Below are positions 47,476-57,169 of a stretch of DNA of 64,000 nucleotides, piece by piece. A model generated the notes under the pieces. That model saw nothing but the letters and a program-made list of their open reading frames with translations. It was not told the origin of the DNA and searched no databases. Source of the DNA: Methylophaga sp. (GTDB lineage Bacteria > Pseudomonadota > Gammaproteobacteria > Nitrosococcales > Methylophagaceae); assembly GCF_030651745.1 (NCBI RefSeq), contig NZ_JAUSCC010000122.1, positions 1-64,000 of the forward strand, written 5' to 3'. Each line of letters starts with the position of its first letter. The first letter of the stretch is position 1. The translations under genes were made by a program, and so were the position numbers.

Positions 47476-48677
47476 AGATCGATGCCTTCCATGGCTTCAC
47501 GCTCGCCATTCTGCTGTTGTTTGTGGGCAAGGGCTTGGTGGCGCGTTCGGGCACTCTGCGTCGTTACAGCATTCCGGAATCCTTGGTGGGCGGCTTGGCC
47601 TGCGCCTTGGTTGTCTTCGTCCTGTACTACGGGATAGGGGTCACGGTCAGTTTCGATCTGGAAGCACGAGACGCGCTTCTGCTGTACTTTTTTGCCGCCA
47701 TTGGCCTAAGTACCGACGCTCGCACGCTGCGCCATGGTGGACGGCCTTTGCTGATCCTGTCGGGATTGGCCATCGGCTTCATGGTGCTGCAGAACCTCGT
47801 TGGGATGGAGACGGCACGCGCATTCGGCCTGGATCCGCGCGCCGGACTCATGGTCGGGTCCATTTCCCTGACCGGCGGGGTGGGCACTACCTTGGCCTGG
47901 TCCGATTACTTCGTTCAAACCCTCGGCATTGCTCAGGCGCAGGAACTGGGGTTGGCGGCGAACATGATCGGCTTGATTGCGGCGTGCACCATCGGTGGCC
48001 CGATCGCAAGCCTACTCATGCGCAGATATCAACTTCGAGCCTCCGGGGACAGCACACTGGAGATTGGCACGCTGCATAGCGATGAGCAGCAGTCTCGCTT
48101 GGATTACTACGGTGTACTGCTGGCATTGCTCTGGCTCAACTTCGCCTTGATGTTGGGCTCCGGAATCAATGCCGTCGTTGCGCGCACTCCCGTCACGCTG
48201 CCTGCATTTGTTGGCTGCCTGCTGGCGGGAATCCTGCTGCGCATGATCGGCGACTGGATGAGGCCGAATGGGCGCGGGCGTCTATGGAACTGGCCGAGCA
48301 TGCAGCCGGGCATCGCTTTGATCTCCGACATGTCATTGGGCCTGTTTCTGACCATGGCGCTGATGGGCCTCAGACTCTGGGAGCTGCAGCCTGTACTTGC
48401 CTTCATCACCGTGGCAATGCTGGTGCAGATCATCCTGGTCATCGCATTCGTGCTTCTGATCGTTTTTCGGGCAATGGGCAGGGATTACCAAGCCGCAGTG
48501 ATGTGCGCCGGTTTCGGCGGAATCGCGCTGGGATCTACCGCCACCGCCATCGCCAACATGACGGCGGTCACTCGGGAGCATGGCGCTGCGCGCGAGGCGT
48601 TCATTGTGGTGCCCCTGGTGTGCGGGTTCGTCATCGACATTGCGAACGCGCTGGTGATCAGCCTGATGGCCGGTTAA
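47472..48677 (+). CDS. gltS: sodium/glutamate symporter (GltS)
   Basis: A 401-aa membrane protein with about ten to twelve helices. The paired reentrant-loop motifs SLTGGVGTTLAWS and GFGGIALGSTATAIANM match the ESS family of Na+/glutamate carriers. It starts within the ackA stop codon (ATGA), so it is coupled to ackA. Why a glutamate carrier sits with acetate genes is unclear; it may import a carbon source or counter-ion. Confidence 0.88.
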   Translation: MKIDAFHGFTLAILLLFVGKGLVARSGTLRRYSIPESLVGGLACALVVFVLYYGIGVTVSFDLEARDALLLYFFAAIGLSTDARTLRHGGRPLLILSGLAIGFMVLQNLVGMETARAFGLDPRAGLMVGSISLTGGVGTTLAWSDYFVQTLGIAQAQELGLAANMIGLIAACTIGGPIASLLMRRYQLRASGDSTLEIGTLHSDEQQSRLDYYGVLLALLWLNFALMLGSGINAVVARTPVTLPAFVGCLLAGILLRMIGDWMRPNGRGRLWNWPSMQPGIALISDMSLGLFLTMALMGLRLWELQPVLAFITVAMLVQIILVIAFVLLIVFRAMGRDYQAAVMCAGFGGIALGSTATAIANMTAVTREHGAAREAFIVVPLVCGFVIDIANALVISLMAG

Positions 48678-48857
48678 GACGAAAGAATTAACGGAATGCA
48701 CCGGCAGGCGGAGACATCTCTAGCACGCTGGCACGGTGTCATCGCTAAAGCGCTGATGACATGAGTGCCGGTGTGCATGAACACAAGCGAGCACAACTAC
48801 CCCCGTGTTCAAACGAGGGCGCTCCATCTATTTGAATAGCAATTGAGGTAATGCGTT

Positions 48858-50609
48858 TTGACAAAAAATAAGAAAGGTAATACTTCATCGACAATCGTTC
48901 CGGCACTGGATATGCAAGCGCATATGGCTTGGGCCCAGGCTTGGTCCTCAATTTCACCTGAATCGTCGCTGTTGGCTTGGACTGATTGGGCAAGCCATTT
49001 AGCGAACAGCCCCGGAAAGCAATCGGAGCTTTTGGCTTTTGCAGGCTCCTTGTCTGAGCAATGGATGTCTCTGCTGAAAAAGAGCTTGGTCAGTCCGGAC
49101 CAGGAAGTTGCATCTCCTGAACCGTCACCTACCAATGACCGTCGTTTCAACGATCCGGCATGGGATCAATGGCCCTACAACCTTTTCCGCAGTTCCTTTC
49201 TTATTCAATCCAAATGGTGGGAGCAAGCCACGCAAGGTGTATGGGGTGTTGATCCACAACACGAACGCCTATTGGCGTTTGGCGCAAAGCAATGGCTGGA
49301 AATGGTATCGCCGACCAATTCTGCGCTTTTTAACCCCGTTGTCCTGAAAAAAACGATAGAAGAACAAGGCGCCAACCTGGCGCGTGGCATGTCCAACTTT
49401 CTCGATGACCTGCGCCGACAACTATCCGGTGAGCCTCCTGCGGGAACCGAGAACTTCGTCGTTGGGCGCGACGTGGCGGTGACGGAAGGAAAAGTCGTAC
49501 TGAGGAATCAATTAATCGAGTTGATTCAATACACGCCCACTACCGCGAAAGTCCATCCTGAGCCAATACTGATCATTCCTGCCTGGATCATGAAGTACTA
49601 CGTACTCGATCTATCTCCCCATAACTCGCTGATACGGTATCTCGTTGCACAAGGCCATACGGTTTTTTGCATCTCCTGGAAAAATCCGGATGCTAGTGAT
49701 CGAGACTTGGGCATGGATGAGTATCTTGAGTTCGGCTTGCGTGCGGCGCTGGACGCCGTGACATCCATCGTCCCCGAGCAGGGAATCCACGCGGCTGGCT
49801 ATTGCCTGGGCGGGACATTGCTGTCTATTGGGGCCTCGGCCATGGCGCGCGATGGCGATACGCGGCTGGCGTCCGTAAGCCTGCTGGCTGCGCAGACGGA
49901 CTTCAGCGAGCCAGGCGAGCTTGGCCTTCTCATCAACCAGAGCCAGGTGGCGCTATTGGAGGCCAGTATGGCTCAAACAGGCTACTTGAGTTCAAGCCAG
50001 ATGAGTGGCGCTTTCCAGCTACTGCGCGCCTACGATCTTGTATGGTCTCGCATGATCGACGAGTACGTGTTGGGCGATCGTCGGCCAATGACCGACCTGA
50101 TGGCTTGGAATGCCGATGGGACTCGCCTGCCGGCGAAGATGCATTCGCAATATCTCCGACGCCTTTACCTGAATAATGATCTCAGCGCAGGGCGCTATCC
50201 CGTCCTGGGTCGTCCGGTTTCAGTGGGAAACATCACCGTACCGATGTTTTGCGTCGGCACTGCCTCCGATCATATTGCGCCGTGGCGCTCCGTTTACAAG
50301 CTGCATCTCCTGTCTTCAGCCGAACTGACTTTTGTATTGACCACCGGAGGGCACAACGGCGGCATCGTGAGCGAGCCTGGCCGAGGCAAGCGCCAGTATC
50401 AAATCCATACGCGCGCCGTGAATGAGGGGTACATGGCGCCGGACGAGTGGCAAGCCACTGCACAGACGCATCTAGATTCGTGGTGGCCGGCATGGTCAGC
50501 ATGGCTTCGAGAGCGCTCTGGTGAAGGTGTTGCGCCTCCGCTCATGGGGGCCGAATCCCGTGGATATCCCACTATTTGCGACGCCCCGGGGAAATATGTA
50601 CGCAGCTGA
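48858..50609 (+). CDS. phaC: poly(3-hydroxyalkanoate) synthase
   Basis: A 583-aa synthase with the lipase-like box GYCLGG (catalytic Cys, about residue 315), the catalytic Asp in GTASDHIAPW (about 470) and His in GGHNGGIV (about 497). It polymerises 3-hydroxyacyl-CoA into PHA. The start is TTG 48858, with GAGG at 48845-48848; the nearest ATG downstream is 48912. The size and single-subunit form fit class I. Neither phaA nor phaZ is nearby. Confidence 0.93.
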   Translation: MTKNKKGNTSSTIVPALDMQAHMAWAQAWSSISPESSLLAWTDWASHLANSPGKQSELLAFAGSLSEQWMSLLKKSLVSPDQEVASPEPSPTNDRRFNDPAWDQWPYNLFRSSFLIQSKWWEQATQGVWGVDPQHERLLAFGAKQWLEMVSPTNSALFNPVVLKKTIEEQGANLARGMSNFLDDLRRQLSGEPPAGTENFVVGRDVAVTEGKVVLRNQLIELIQYTPTTAKVHPEPILIIPAWIMKYYVLDLSPHNSLIRYLVAQGHTVFCISWKNPDASDRDLGMDEYLEFGLRAALDAVTSIVPEQGIHAAGYCLGGTLLSIGASAMARDGDTRLASVSLLAAQTDFSEPGELGLLINQSQVALLEASMAQTGYLSSSQMSGAFQLLRAYDLVWSRMIDEYVLGDRRPMTDLMAWNADGTRLPAKMHSQYLRRLYLNNDLSAGRYPVLGRPVSVGNITVPMFCVGTASDHIAPWRSVYKLHLLSSAELTFVLTTGGHNGGIVSEPGRGKRQYQIHTRAVNEGYMAPDEWQATAQTHLDSWWPAWSAWLRERSGEGVAPPLMGAESRGYPTICDAPGKYVRS

Positions 50610-50695
50610 ATACGCGCATACCGCGTCCGCTATTGCGACACGCTATGCGCAATATCTATTCGACACCCCACCTACTTTGATAACTGGAGACATTC

Positions 50696-51190
50696 ATGTA
50701 CTCAAGACTGCTGGTTCCGCTCGACGGAAGTTCTACCGCCAATTTGGCCCTCCACCACGCCGCGGTGCTGGCACGCCTAAGCGGTGCAACCATCATCTTG
50801 CTGCACATTATCGAGGAAATGAAGCACAGCAACGGCTTCGAGAGGCCGAGAATTTACCTTGAAGAAGTAAGGCCAGGCTTCCTGGCGGCCGGGCAGAAGC
50901 TGCTCGACGAGGCGGCGCTGCGGCTGAGACAGGAAGGCTTGACGGTAGAGACCGTCCTTCTGGAGAGCAAGGGCGAGCGCGTCTCGGTACTTATCGCGCA
51001 GCAGGCACTGGCTACCGGATGCGAGCTGGTGGTGCTGGGCACCCACGGACGTCGGGGCGTGGACAGGCTGCTGCTGGGAAGCGATGCCGAGCAGCTCGCT
51101 CGGATCGCACCGGTTCCCGTGATGCTGGTACGCCAGCCCCATTCTGTCATTGCTACTGCAACCCCTGGGCACGGTGGCATGCCAGCGTGA
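50696..51190 (+). CDS. universal stress protein A family
   Basis: A 164-aa UspA-fold protein with the ATP-binding motif GTHGRRGVDRLLLGSDAEQLARIAPVPVMLVR. ACTGGAGAC precedes ATG 50696. Such proteins commonly accompany phosphoketolase and acetate kinase in low-oxygen or energy-stress gene sets. The stop overlaps the following gene's GTG start by 3 bp. Confidence 0.93.
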   Translation: MYSRLLVPLDGSSTANLALHHAAVLARLSGATIILLHIIEEMKHSNGFERPRIYLEEVRPGFLAAGQKLLDEAALRLRQEGLTVETVLLESKGERVSVLIAQQALATGCELVVLGTHGRRGVDRLLLGSDAEQLARIAPVPVMLVRQPHSVIATATPGHGGMPA

Positions 51191-52260
51191 CGAAAGTTCA
51201 GCCCACTGACCTCGCTGAATGGAGGCTCAGAGTCGCAGCTACCTTGCTGCTGCTGTCGCTGAGTGCCTGCGCGCAGGCACAGTCCTGCCACCGTGACAAT
51301 CCGCTGCGCTCGACCGGAACGCTCAATCTGCGGATCGACAACGACATGTTCGGCGGCATGGGACAGGATCAAGGGTACTCCAACGGGTTTCTCGCCAGTT
51401 GGGTTTCCCCCAACCTCGTGGACTATAGCGATGACCCTTGTCTACCGCGTCTCGTCCGTGGGCTGAATCGCTTTCTCACGATGCTCCAACCCCAAGGCTT
51501 CGACGAACAGAACATGACCATCGGCTTCGGGCAGATGATGTACACCCCGAACGACAAAACGCGCAGCGATCTCATCAAGGATGATCGTCCTTTCGCGGGC
51601 GCCTTGATGTTGAGCCTTGGCTATAACGCGAGGCGGGGCGATACGCTGCGCACTTCGCAACTCCGCGTGGGGGTGGTGGGGCCCTCCTCCCAGGCCAGGC
51701 AAGTCCAGAACTGGTGGCATGACACCGTCGGAGTGGACAGATTCAATGGCTGGAGACATCAACTGCGCGACGAACCCGTGCTGCAGTTGCTCCACGAACG
51801 CCGAACACGAGTCATCAGGCAAGAAAACGTCAGCGGTTGGGGTTGGGATCTGACCCGCCACTGGGGCGGCAGCTTGGGCAATTTCGCCACCTACGCGAAT
51901 GTCGGCGGAGAACTGCGCTATGGCCTACGCCTGCCGGACGACTTAGGCACCGCACCGCTGCGCCCGGCTGGAGAAAACACCTCGCCCGTGCGTAAGACCG
52001 CTGGCAGCAACTGGAACGGGCACCTGTTCGTGGCACTCGACGGTCGCTGGGTTTTGCACGACATCACGTTGGACGGCAATACGTTCAAGTCCAGTCATAG
52101 TGTTGATAAACGGCCATTCGTGGCCGATGTGGGCTATGGCATCGCGATGACTCAGGGCAACTGGCGCATCGCGATAGCCCGCTACCACCGCACCCGCGAA
52201 TTTCGTGGACAAAAGGAAATCCCGGTCTACGGAACGATCACCGTAGGACGGCGATTCTGA
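51187..52260 (+). CDS. LpxR-like outer-membrane protein (DUF2219)
   Basis: A 357-aa protein starting at GTG 51187, with a signal peptide (VAATLLLLSLSACAQA). The mature barrel has LNLRIDNDMFGGMGQDQGYSNGF, GQMMYTPND, DDRPFAGALMLSLGYN and a terminal beta strand ending VGRRF, as in the lipid A 3'-O-deacylase family. Activity on lipid A here is an inference. The GTGA overlap couples it to the stress protein gene. Confidence 0.85.
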   Translation: MTKVQPTDLAEWRLRVAATLLLLSLSACAQAQSCHRDNPLRSTGTLNLRIDNDMFGGMGQDQGYSNGFLASWVSPNLVDYSDDPCLPRLVRGLNRFLTMLQPQGFDEQNMTIGFGQMMYTPNDKTRSDLIKDDRPFAGALMLSLGYNARRGDTLRTSQLRVGVVGPSSQARQVQNWWHDTVGVDRFNGWRHQLRDEPVLQLLHERRTRVIRQENVSGWGWDLTRHWGGSLGNFATYANVGGELRYGLRLPDDLGTAPLRPAGENTSPVRKTAGSNWNGHLFVALDGRWVLHDITLDGNTFKSSHSVDKRPFVADVGYGIAMTQGNWRIAIARYHRTREFRGQKEIPVYGTITVGRRF

Positions 52261-52461
52261 TGCAGATCGATTCCTTGAACGCCATGCAAGCCACTCTGTT
52301 GCTGTTCATGACAAGAGCCTGGTTGCTTGTGGAGCTACCACGTCGACGCAGTACTGCCAATGCCGTCGTCATTAGCCAGTTGGCAAGGTGAACACAGCGA
52401 GCTACGATAAGGCACCCGCGCTCGATAAGAGACCAAGGACAACAAATAAGGAGATAAATGG

Positions 52462-53358
52462 ATGCAACGACTCACCCTGGCCCTACCCGGCAATGAAGAT
52501 CTGGCCCGCGGCATCGCGCAGGCATGCGGCAGCGAAGCCGGCCGCATCGAAACGCGCCGATTCCCCGATGGCGAGAGCTATGTCCGGTTGCATGGCGAAC
52601 CTGCCGATCGGATCGTGGATGTGATTTGCACGCTGGCCCATCCTGATCCGCAGTTCCTGCTTCTGGCTTTTGCCGCTGACGCGGCGCGCGAACTTGGCGC
52701 GCAAGAGGTGAACCTGATCGCACCGTATCTGGCCTACATGCGCCAGGACAAGCGATTCCATGACGGAGAAAGCGTGACGTCGCGGTCCTTCGCACGTCTG
52801 GTCTCATCGACCTTCGACAAGCTGCTCACGGTGGATCCGCATCTGCACCGCTATCCGACACTATCAGCGGTCTACACGATCCCCACCATCACCTTGCATG
52901 CCGCACCACTGCTGGCCGACTGGATCGCGAATCATGTCGAAGAACCTTTGATCGTGGGCCCCGACGAGGAAAGCGAGCAGTGGGCCGGCGCCATCGCGTC
53001 CCGCATCGGCGTACCGCACGCTGTGCTTCGCAAGACACGCCATGGCGATCGCAGCGTGGACATCGATGTTCCCGACCTGTCGATCTGGCGCGGCAGAACG
53101 CCGGTGCTTGTGGACGACATCGCATCATCAGGCCGCACGCTCGCCGTCGCGGCGCGCAAGCTCGCCGAGCAAGGAATGCGCAAGCCGGAGTGCGTAGTGG
53201 TGCATGCCCTGTTCGCCGAGGATGCCTGGGCCCAATTGACACCGTTGTTTGCCCGAATTACGTCCACCGACGCAGTACCGCATCCGAGCAACCGGATTGG
53301 TCTCGCTTCGCTGATTGCCGACGCTCTCTCTAGCGGGAAAACCGATCCGCGAGGCTGA
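52462..53358 (+). CDS. prs: ribose-phosphate pyrophosphokinase-like protein
   Basis: A 298-aa protein, somewhat shorter than housekeeping Prs (about 315). Motifs are FPDGESYVRL, PYLAYMRQDKRF, DPHLHRYP and the PRPP loop DDIASSGRT. It links ribose 5-phosphate, ATP, PRPP and AMP. Next to an AMP phosphorylase-like gene it could run in either direction to handle nucleotide ribose. GGAG precedes ATG 52462. Confidence 0.9.
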   Translation: MQRLTLALPGNEDLARGIAQACGSEAGRIETRRFPDGESYVRLHGEPADRIVDVICTLAHPDPQFLLLAFAADAARELGAQEVNLIAPYLAYMRQDKRFHDGESVTSRSFARLVSSTFDKLLTVDPHLHRYPTLSAVYTIPTITLHAAPLLADWIANHVEEPLIVGPDEESEQWAGAIASRIGVPHAVLRKTRHGDRSVDIDVPDLSIWRGRTPVLVDDIASSGRTLAVAARKLAEQGMRKPECVVVHALFAEDAWAQLTPLFARITSTDAVPHPSNRIGLASLIADALSSGKTDPRG

Positions 53359-53396
53359 TCTTTTTATCGATCCAACTATTTTCAAGGAGACCTGAA

Positions 53397-55775
53397 ATGT
53401 CCTCTCAAGCTAACCTCGCAACCGATTGGCGTGCTGGTTACGGGCCCATCGCGCACAGGTCTGAAACCATCGAACGTATGCAGGCCCTAGTGCAACGTCT
53501 GGTCGCGCAAAGGCGTATAGCAGACGAAGCCTCGGCCCATGCGCTGCTGGCTGCAGCCGACCGGGTGGCCTGCACGGCCATGAGCGTAGTGGCGCATATG
53601 ACCTATGCCCGGCGCATCGACCGAAGCGGCTGCCCACTGGGCTCCGATGATTTCAAACAAACGCCCGAAGGCCACACCGGCGGCTCGCTCAACATGGTGC
53701 CAGCCTTCGTGGGTTATCTGTTGGCCAACGCGCTGACCGGGACGACACGCGGCTGGCTCATGGGGCAGGGGCACTGCGTGGCCGCGATCGAGGCGGTGAA
53801 CGCACTGACCGGCGATGTATCCGCCGCCCAGCGTGGACGCTACGACCGCAGCGAGGCGGGCCTGTCGCTCCTGATCGCGGACTTCTACTCCTATGCCATC
53901 GATAAGCAGGGTCGGCCCGCGGTACCGCTGGGTAGCCATGCCGGGCCGAACACGGCCGGCGCGATCTCCGAAGGCGGCTATCTGGGGTTCGCCGGGCTGC
54001 AGTATGTGCACACGCCGTTGCCGGGAGAAAGCCTGGTGGCATTCCTCAGTGATGGCGCTTTCGAGGAACAACGTGGCTCGGACTGGGCGCCGCGCTGGTG
54101 GCGCGCCGAGGACTGCGGCTTCGCCATCCCGGTCATGATTCTCAACGGACGGCGCATCGAGCAGCGCACCCAGATCGTGCAGGAAGGTGGCGCTACCTGG
54201 CTGGCCGAGGACCTGCGCCACAACGGCTTCGATCCGGTCATCGTTGATGGACGTGATCCGATGGCGATCGCATGGGCCATTGTTGAAGCCGAAGACACGC
54301 TGAGCGCCTTCGCCGCACGCTCGGATCGGCGCTATCCGGTCAAGCTGCCCTACGTGATCGCCGAGACGGAGAAAGGTTTTGGCTTCCCGGGCGCGGCGAC
54401 CAATGCCGCCCACAACCTGCCGCTGAACGGCAATCCGCGCGAGGATGCGCAGGCACGCGAGGCCTTCAACGCAGGGGCTGCGGCGCTGTTCGTGCCCGAG
54501 AGCGAACTGGAAAACGCGCTCACCGTCCTTGCGAATCACGGCCAGAGCCAGCGCTCGCGCGAAAGCGAGCACCCCATGGCCCTACGCCATCCAGCGAGCC
54601 CTCATCTGCCGATGCCGGCCTGGGCGCCAACTGAGGTATCGGGCAGCGCCATGTCCGCACTGGACCGTTGGTTCGTGGAGCTAGTGCAGGCAAATCCACA
54701 GTTGCGCATCCGGATCGGCAATCCCGATGAACTGGCCAGCAACAAGATGGGGACCACGCTAGCGCTGCTCAAGCACCGCGTCAACGTGCCCGAACCCGGC
54801 GTCCCGGAATCGACGGATGGCTCGGTGGTCACCGCACTCAATGAAGAAGCCGTTGCGGCCGCCGCCCTCGCCAACAAAGGGGGGCTGAACCTGATCGTCA
54901 GCTACGAGGCATTCGCGGTCAAGATGCTTGGATTGATGCGCCAGGAGATCATCTTCGCGCGTCGGCAGAAGGAGCTGGGCCAGCCGCCAGGCTGGATCTC
55001 CGTCCCGCTGATCGTCACATCCCACACCTGGGAGAACAGCAAGAACGAGCAGTCACACCAGGACCCGACCATTGGCGAAGCATTGCTGGGGGAGATGTCG
55101 GACACCGCACGCGTGTTGTTCCCGGTGGATGCCAACACGGCGTCCGCCGCGCTGCGAGCGGTCTACGCCAGCCGGGGCCAAGTGGCCTGTGTGGTGGTCT
55201 CCAAGCGCGACACGCCGAATCACTTCAACGCCGCCGCCGCTCAATCGCTGGTTGAGCACGGAGCAGCCCATGTAGCCGGCGATCCGGCTACAGCACAACT
55301 GCAGTTCGTGGTGATTGGCGCCTACCAGTTGGAGGAAGCGTTCAAAGCCCACGCCCGCCTGGAGCGCCATGGACTTGCGTCGTGCGTCACTGTAGTGATC
55401 GAACCCGGCCGCCTGCGCATTCCGCGAGATGACCTTGAGGCCACCTTCGTGGTCGGTGACGAAGCCCTGCAAGCACTCTTCCCGCCTCACCTGCCGCGCG
55501 TGTTGATGAGCCATACCCGCCCTGAGCCGATGCTGGGCGTGCTGCGCCGCATTGACAGCGGCCCCTCGAAGACGCGGGCTTTGGGCTACATCAACCGCGG
55601 CGGCACACTCGATGTGGCTGGAATGCTGATCGCCAACCGCTGCACCTGGGCGGACGCCATCTATGCGGCTGCGCAAGTGACCGGCTGGAACAGTTCGCAG
55701 GTTGCTGCGGCCGCGACCGACGCGCGAATTTCAAGTGGTTCTGACGCGGTCCGCGGCGACCGCGCCGGTTCCTGA
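53397..55775 (+). CDS. xfp: phosphoketolase
   Basis: A 792-aa thiamine-diphosphate enzyme of the Xfp family: EGHTGGSLNMVPAFVGY, SHAGPNTAGAISEGGYLGFAG, LSDGAFEEQRGSDWAPRWW and SYEAFAVKMLGLM. It splits xylulose 5-phosphate or fructose 6-phosphate with phosphate into acetyl-phosphate plus an aldose phosphate. Acetyl-phosphate then feeds the acetate kinase and MaoC-Pta genes upstream. GGAG precedes ATG 53397. Confidence 0.96.
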   Translation: MSSQANLATDWRAGYGPIAHRSETIERMQALVQRLVAQRRIADEASAHALLAAADRVACTAMSVVAHMTYARRIDRSGCPLGSDDFKQTPEGHTGGSLNMVPAFVGYLLANALTGTTRGWLMGQGHCVAAIEAVNALTGDVSAAQRGRYDRSEAGLSLLIADFYSYAIDKQGRPAVPLGSHAGPNTAGAISEGGYLGFAGLQYVHTPLPGESLVAFLSDGAFEEQRGSDWAPRWWRAEDCGFAIPVMILNGRRIEQRTQIVQEGGATWLAEDLRHNGFDPVIVDGRDPMAIAWAIVEAEDTLSAFAARSDRRYPVKLPYVIAETEKGFGFPGAATNAAHNLPLNGNPREDAQAREAFNAGAAALFVPESELENALTVLANHGQSQRSRESEHPMALRHPASPHLPMPAWAPTEVSGSAMSALDRWFVELVQANPQLRIRIGNPDELASNKMGTTLALLKHRVNVPEPGVPESTDGSVVTALNEEAVAAAALANKGGLNLIVSYEAFAVKMLGLMRQEIIFARRQKELGQPPGWISVPLIVTSHTWENSKNEQSHQDPTIGEALLGEMSDTARVLFPVDANTASAALRAVYASRGQVACVVVSKRDTPNHFNAAAAQSLVEHGAAHVAGDPATAQLQFVVIGAYQLEEAFKAHARLERHGLASCVTVVIEPGRLRIPRDDLEATFVVGDEALQALFPPHLPRVLMSHTRPEPMLGVLRRIDSGPSKTRALGYINRGGTLDVAGMLIANRCTWADAIYAAAQVTGWNSSQVAAAATDARISSGSDAVRGDRAGS

Positions 55776-55810
55776 TTTCACAACCCACCAACAAGAGAGG
55801 AGACAAATAC

Positions 55811-57169
55811 ATGCTCTCATTGACCAGCCTGGGTGGTGCCGGCACCGTCACCGGCTCCAAGCACCTTATCACCCATGGCAATACCCGCATTCTGATCGAC
55901 TGCGGACTGTTCCAGGGATTGAAAAACCTGCGCGAACTTAATTGGCAGCGCCTGGCCGTTGAACCCAAGGACATCGATGCGGTCGTACTGACGCATGCGC
56001 ACCTGGATCATTGTGGGTATCTGCCCCGATTGGTGCTGGACGGGTTCCGCGGGAAGATTTTCTCGACCTCAGCCACGCGAGATGTCGCCGAACTCATCCT
56101 GCTCGACAGTGCCTGGTTGCAAGAGAAGGACGCCGAGTTCGCCAATCGAAAAGGATTTTCCAAACACAAGCCAGCCCTTCCGCTGTATCGGGTTCGGGAT
56201 GCAGAACGTGCGCTCCTGCAGTTCAAACCGGTGCCGCTGCATCAAGAGACGGAATTGCCGGGCAATGCCCGTCTACTGCTGCGCAGCGCTGGTCACATTC
56301 TTGGGGCGGCGACGGTTCAGATCGACATTGGCGGCAAGCGTTTGGTGTTCTCCGGCGACCTGGGGCGCTATGACGATGTGGTCATGCCTGATCCTGAACC
56401 CGTCACGGCAGCGGACTACATCATCATCGAGTCCACCTATGGCAATCGTCGTCATGACCGTTCCGATGCCGTCGAAGCGCTGGGCGACATCATCGAGCGC
56501 ACGACTCGCCGCGGAGGCACCGTAGTGATTCCCGCTTTTGCCGTTGGACGAGCGCAGTCGTTGATCTACGACTTGTGGCTGTTGCGACAGCGCGGTCGGC
56601 TCCGCACCGTGCCCGTCTATCTGGACAGTCCGATGGCCACCAGCGCAACTGCGCTGCTGCACCGCCATGCCGACGACCACAAGCTCGCACAACACGATTT
56701 CGAGGCGGCATTCTCAGAAGTCACATACATGCGCGACGTTAAAGAGTCCAAGGCGCTATCGGCGAATCGCTACCCCAAGGTGATTATTTCCGCCAGCGGC
56801 ATGGCCACCGGTGGCCGCGTGCTGCATCACATAGAAGCGTTTGGCGGCAGTCATCAGAACACGCTGCTGTTCTCTGGATTTCAGGCCGCAGGTACGCGCG
56901 GACGCAAACTGCTTGAGGGCGCTCGCGAAGTCAAAATTCATGGGCGCTGGATGCCGATCAAGGCGGAGGTCGCCGAGCTTGCGATGTTGTCGGCTCATGC
57001 CGACAGCGATGAGCTGATGCGATGGCTGCGCAGCTTTACCAAGGCACCGGAAAGAGTGTTCATTGTTCACGGTGAATCCGATGCCTCCGAGGCGCTGCGC
57101 GAACGTATCCAGCGCGAACTCAATTGGCACGCATCGGTGTCCATGCAAAACCAGGAATTCGCCCTGTGA
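55811..57169 (+). CDS. metallo-beta-lactamase/beta-CASP protein (RNA-processing type)
   Basis: A 452-aa protein with THAHLDHCGYLPRL (HxHxDH, about residue 61), GHILGAATVQ, SGDLGRYDDVVM, ESTYGNR, SASGMATGGRVLHH and a late AHADSDEL. This is the CPSF/YSH1-like branch that acts on nucleic acid, most often RNA. It stands between phosphoketolase and the phosphorylase, which suggests a supply of nucleotides from RNA breakdown. GAGAGGAG precedes ATG 55811. Confidence 0.9.
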   Translation: MLSLTSLGGAGTVTGSKHLITHGNTRILIDCGLFQGLKNLRELNWQRLAVEPKDIDAVVLTHAHLDHCGYLPRLVLDGFRGKIFSTSATRDVAELILLDSAWLQEKDAEFANRKGFSKHKPALPLYRVRDAERALLQFKPVPLHQETELPGNARLLLRSAGHILGAATVQIDIGGKRLVFSGDLGRYDDVVMPDPEPVTAADYIIIESTYGNRRHDRSDAVEALGDIIERTTRRGGTVVIPAFAVGRAQSLIYDLWLLRQRGRLRTVPVYLDSPMATSATALLHRHADDHKLAQHDFEAAFSEVTYMRDVKESKALSANRYPKVIISASGMATGGRVLHHIEAFGGSHQNTLLFSGFQAAGTRGRKLLEGAREVKIHGRWMPIKAEVAELAMLSAHADSDELMRWLRSFTKAPERVFIVHGESDASEALRERIQRELNWHASVSMQNQEFAL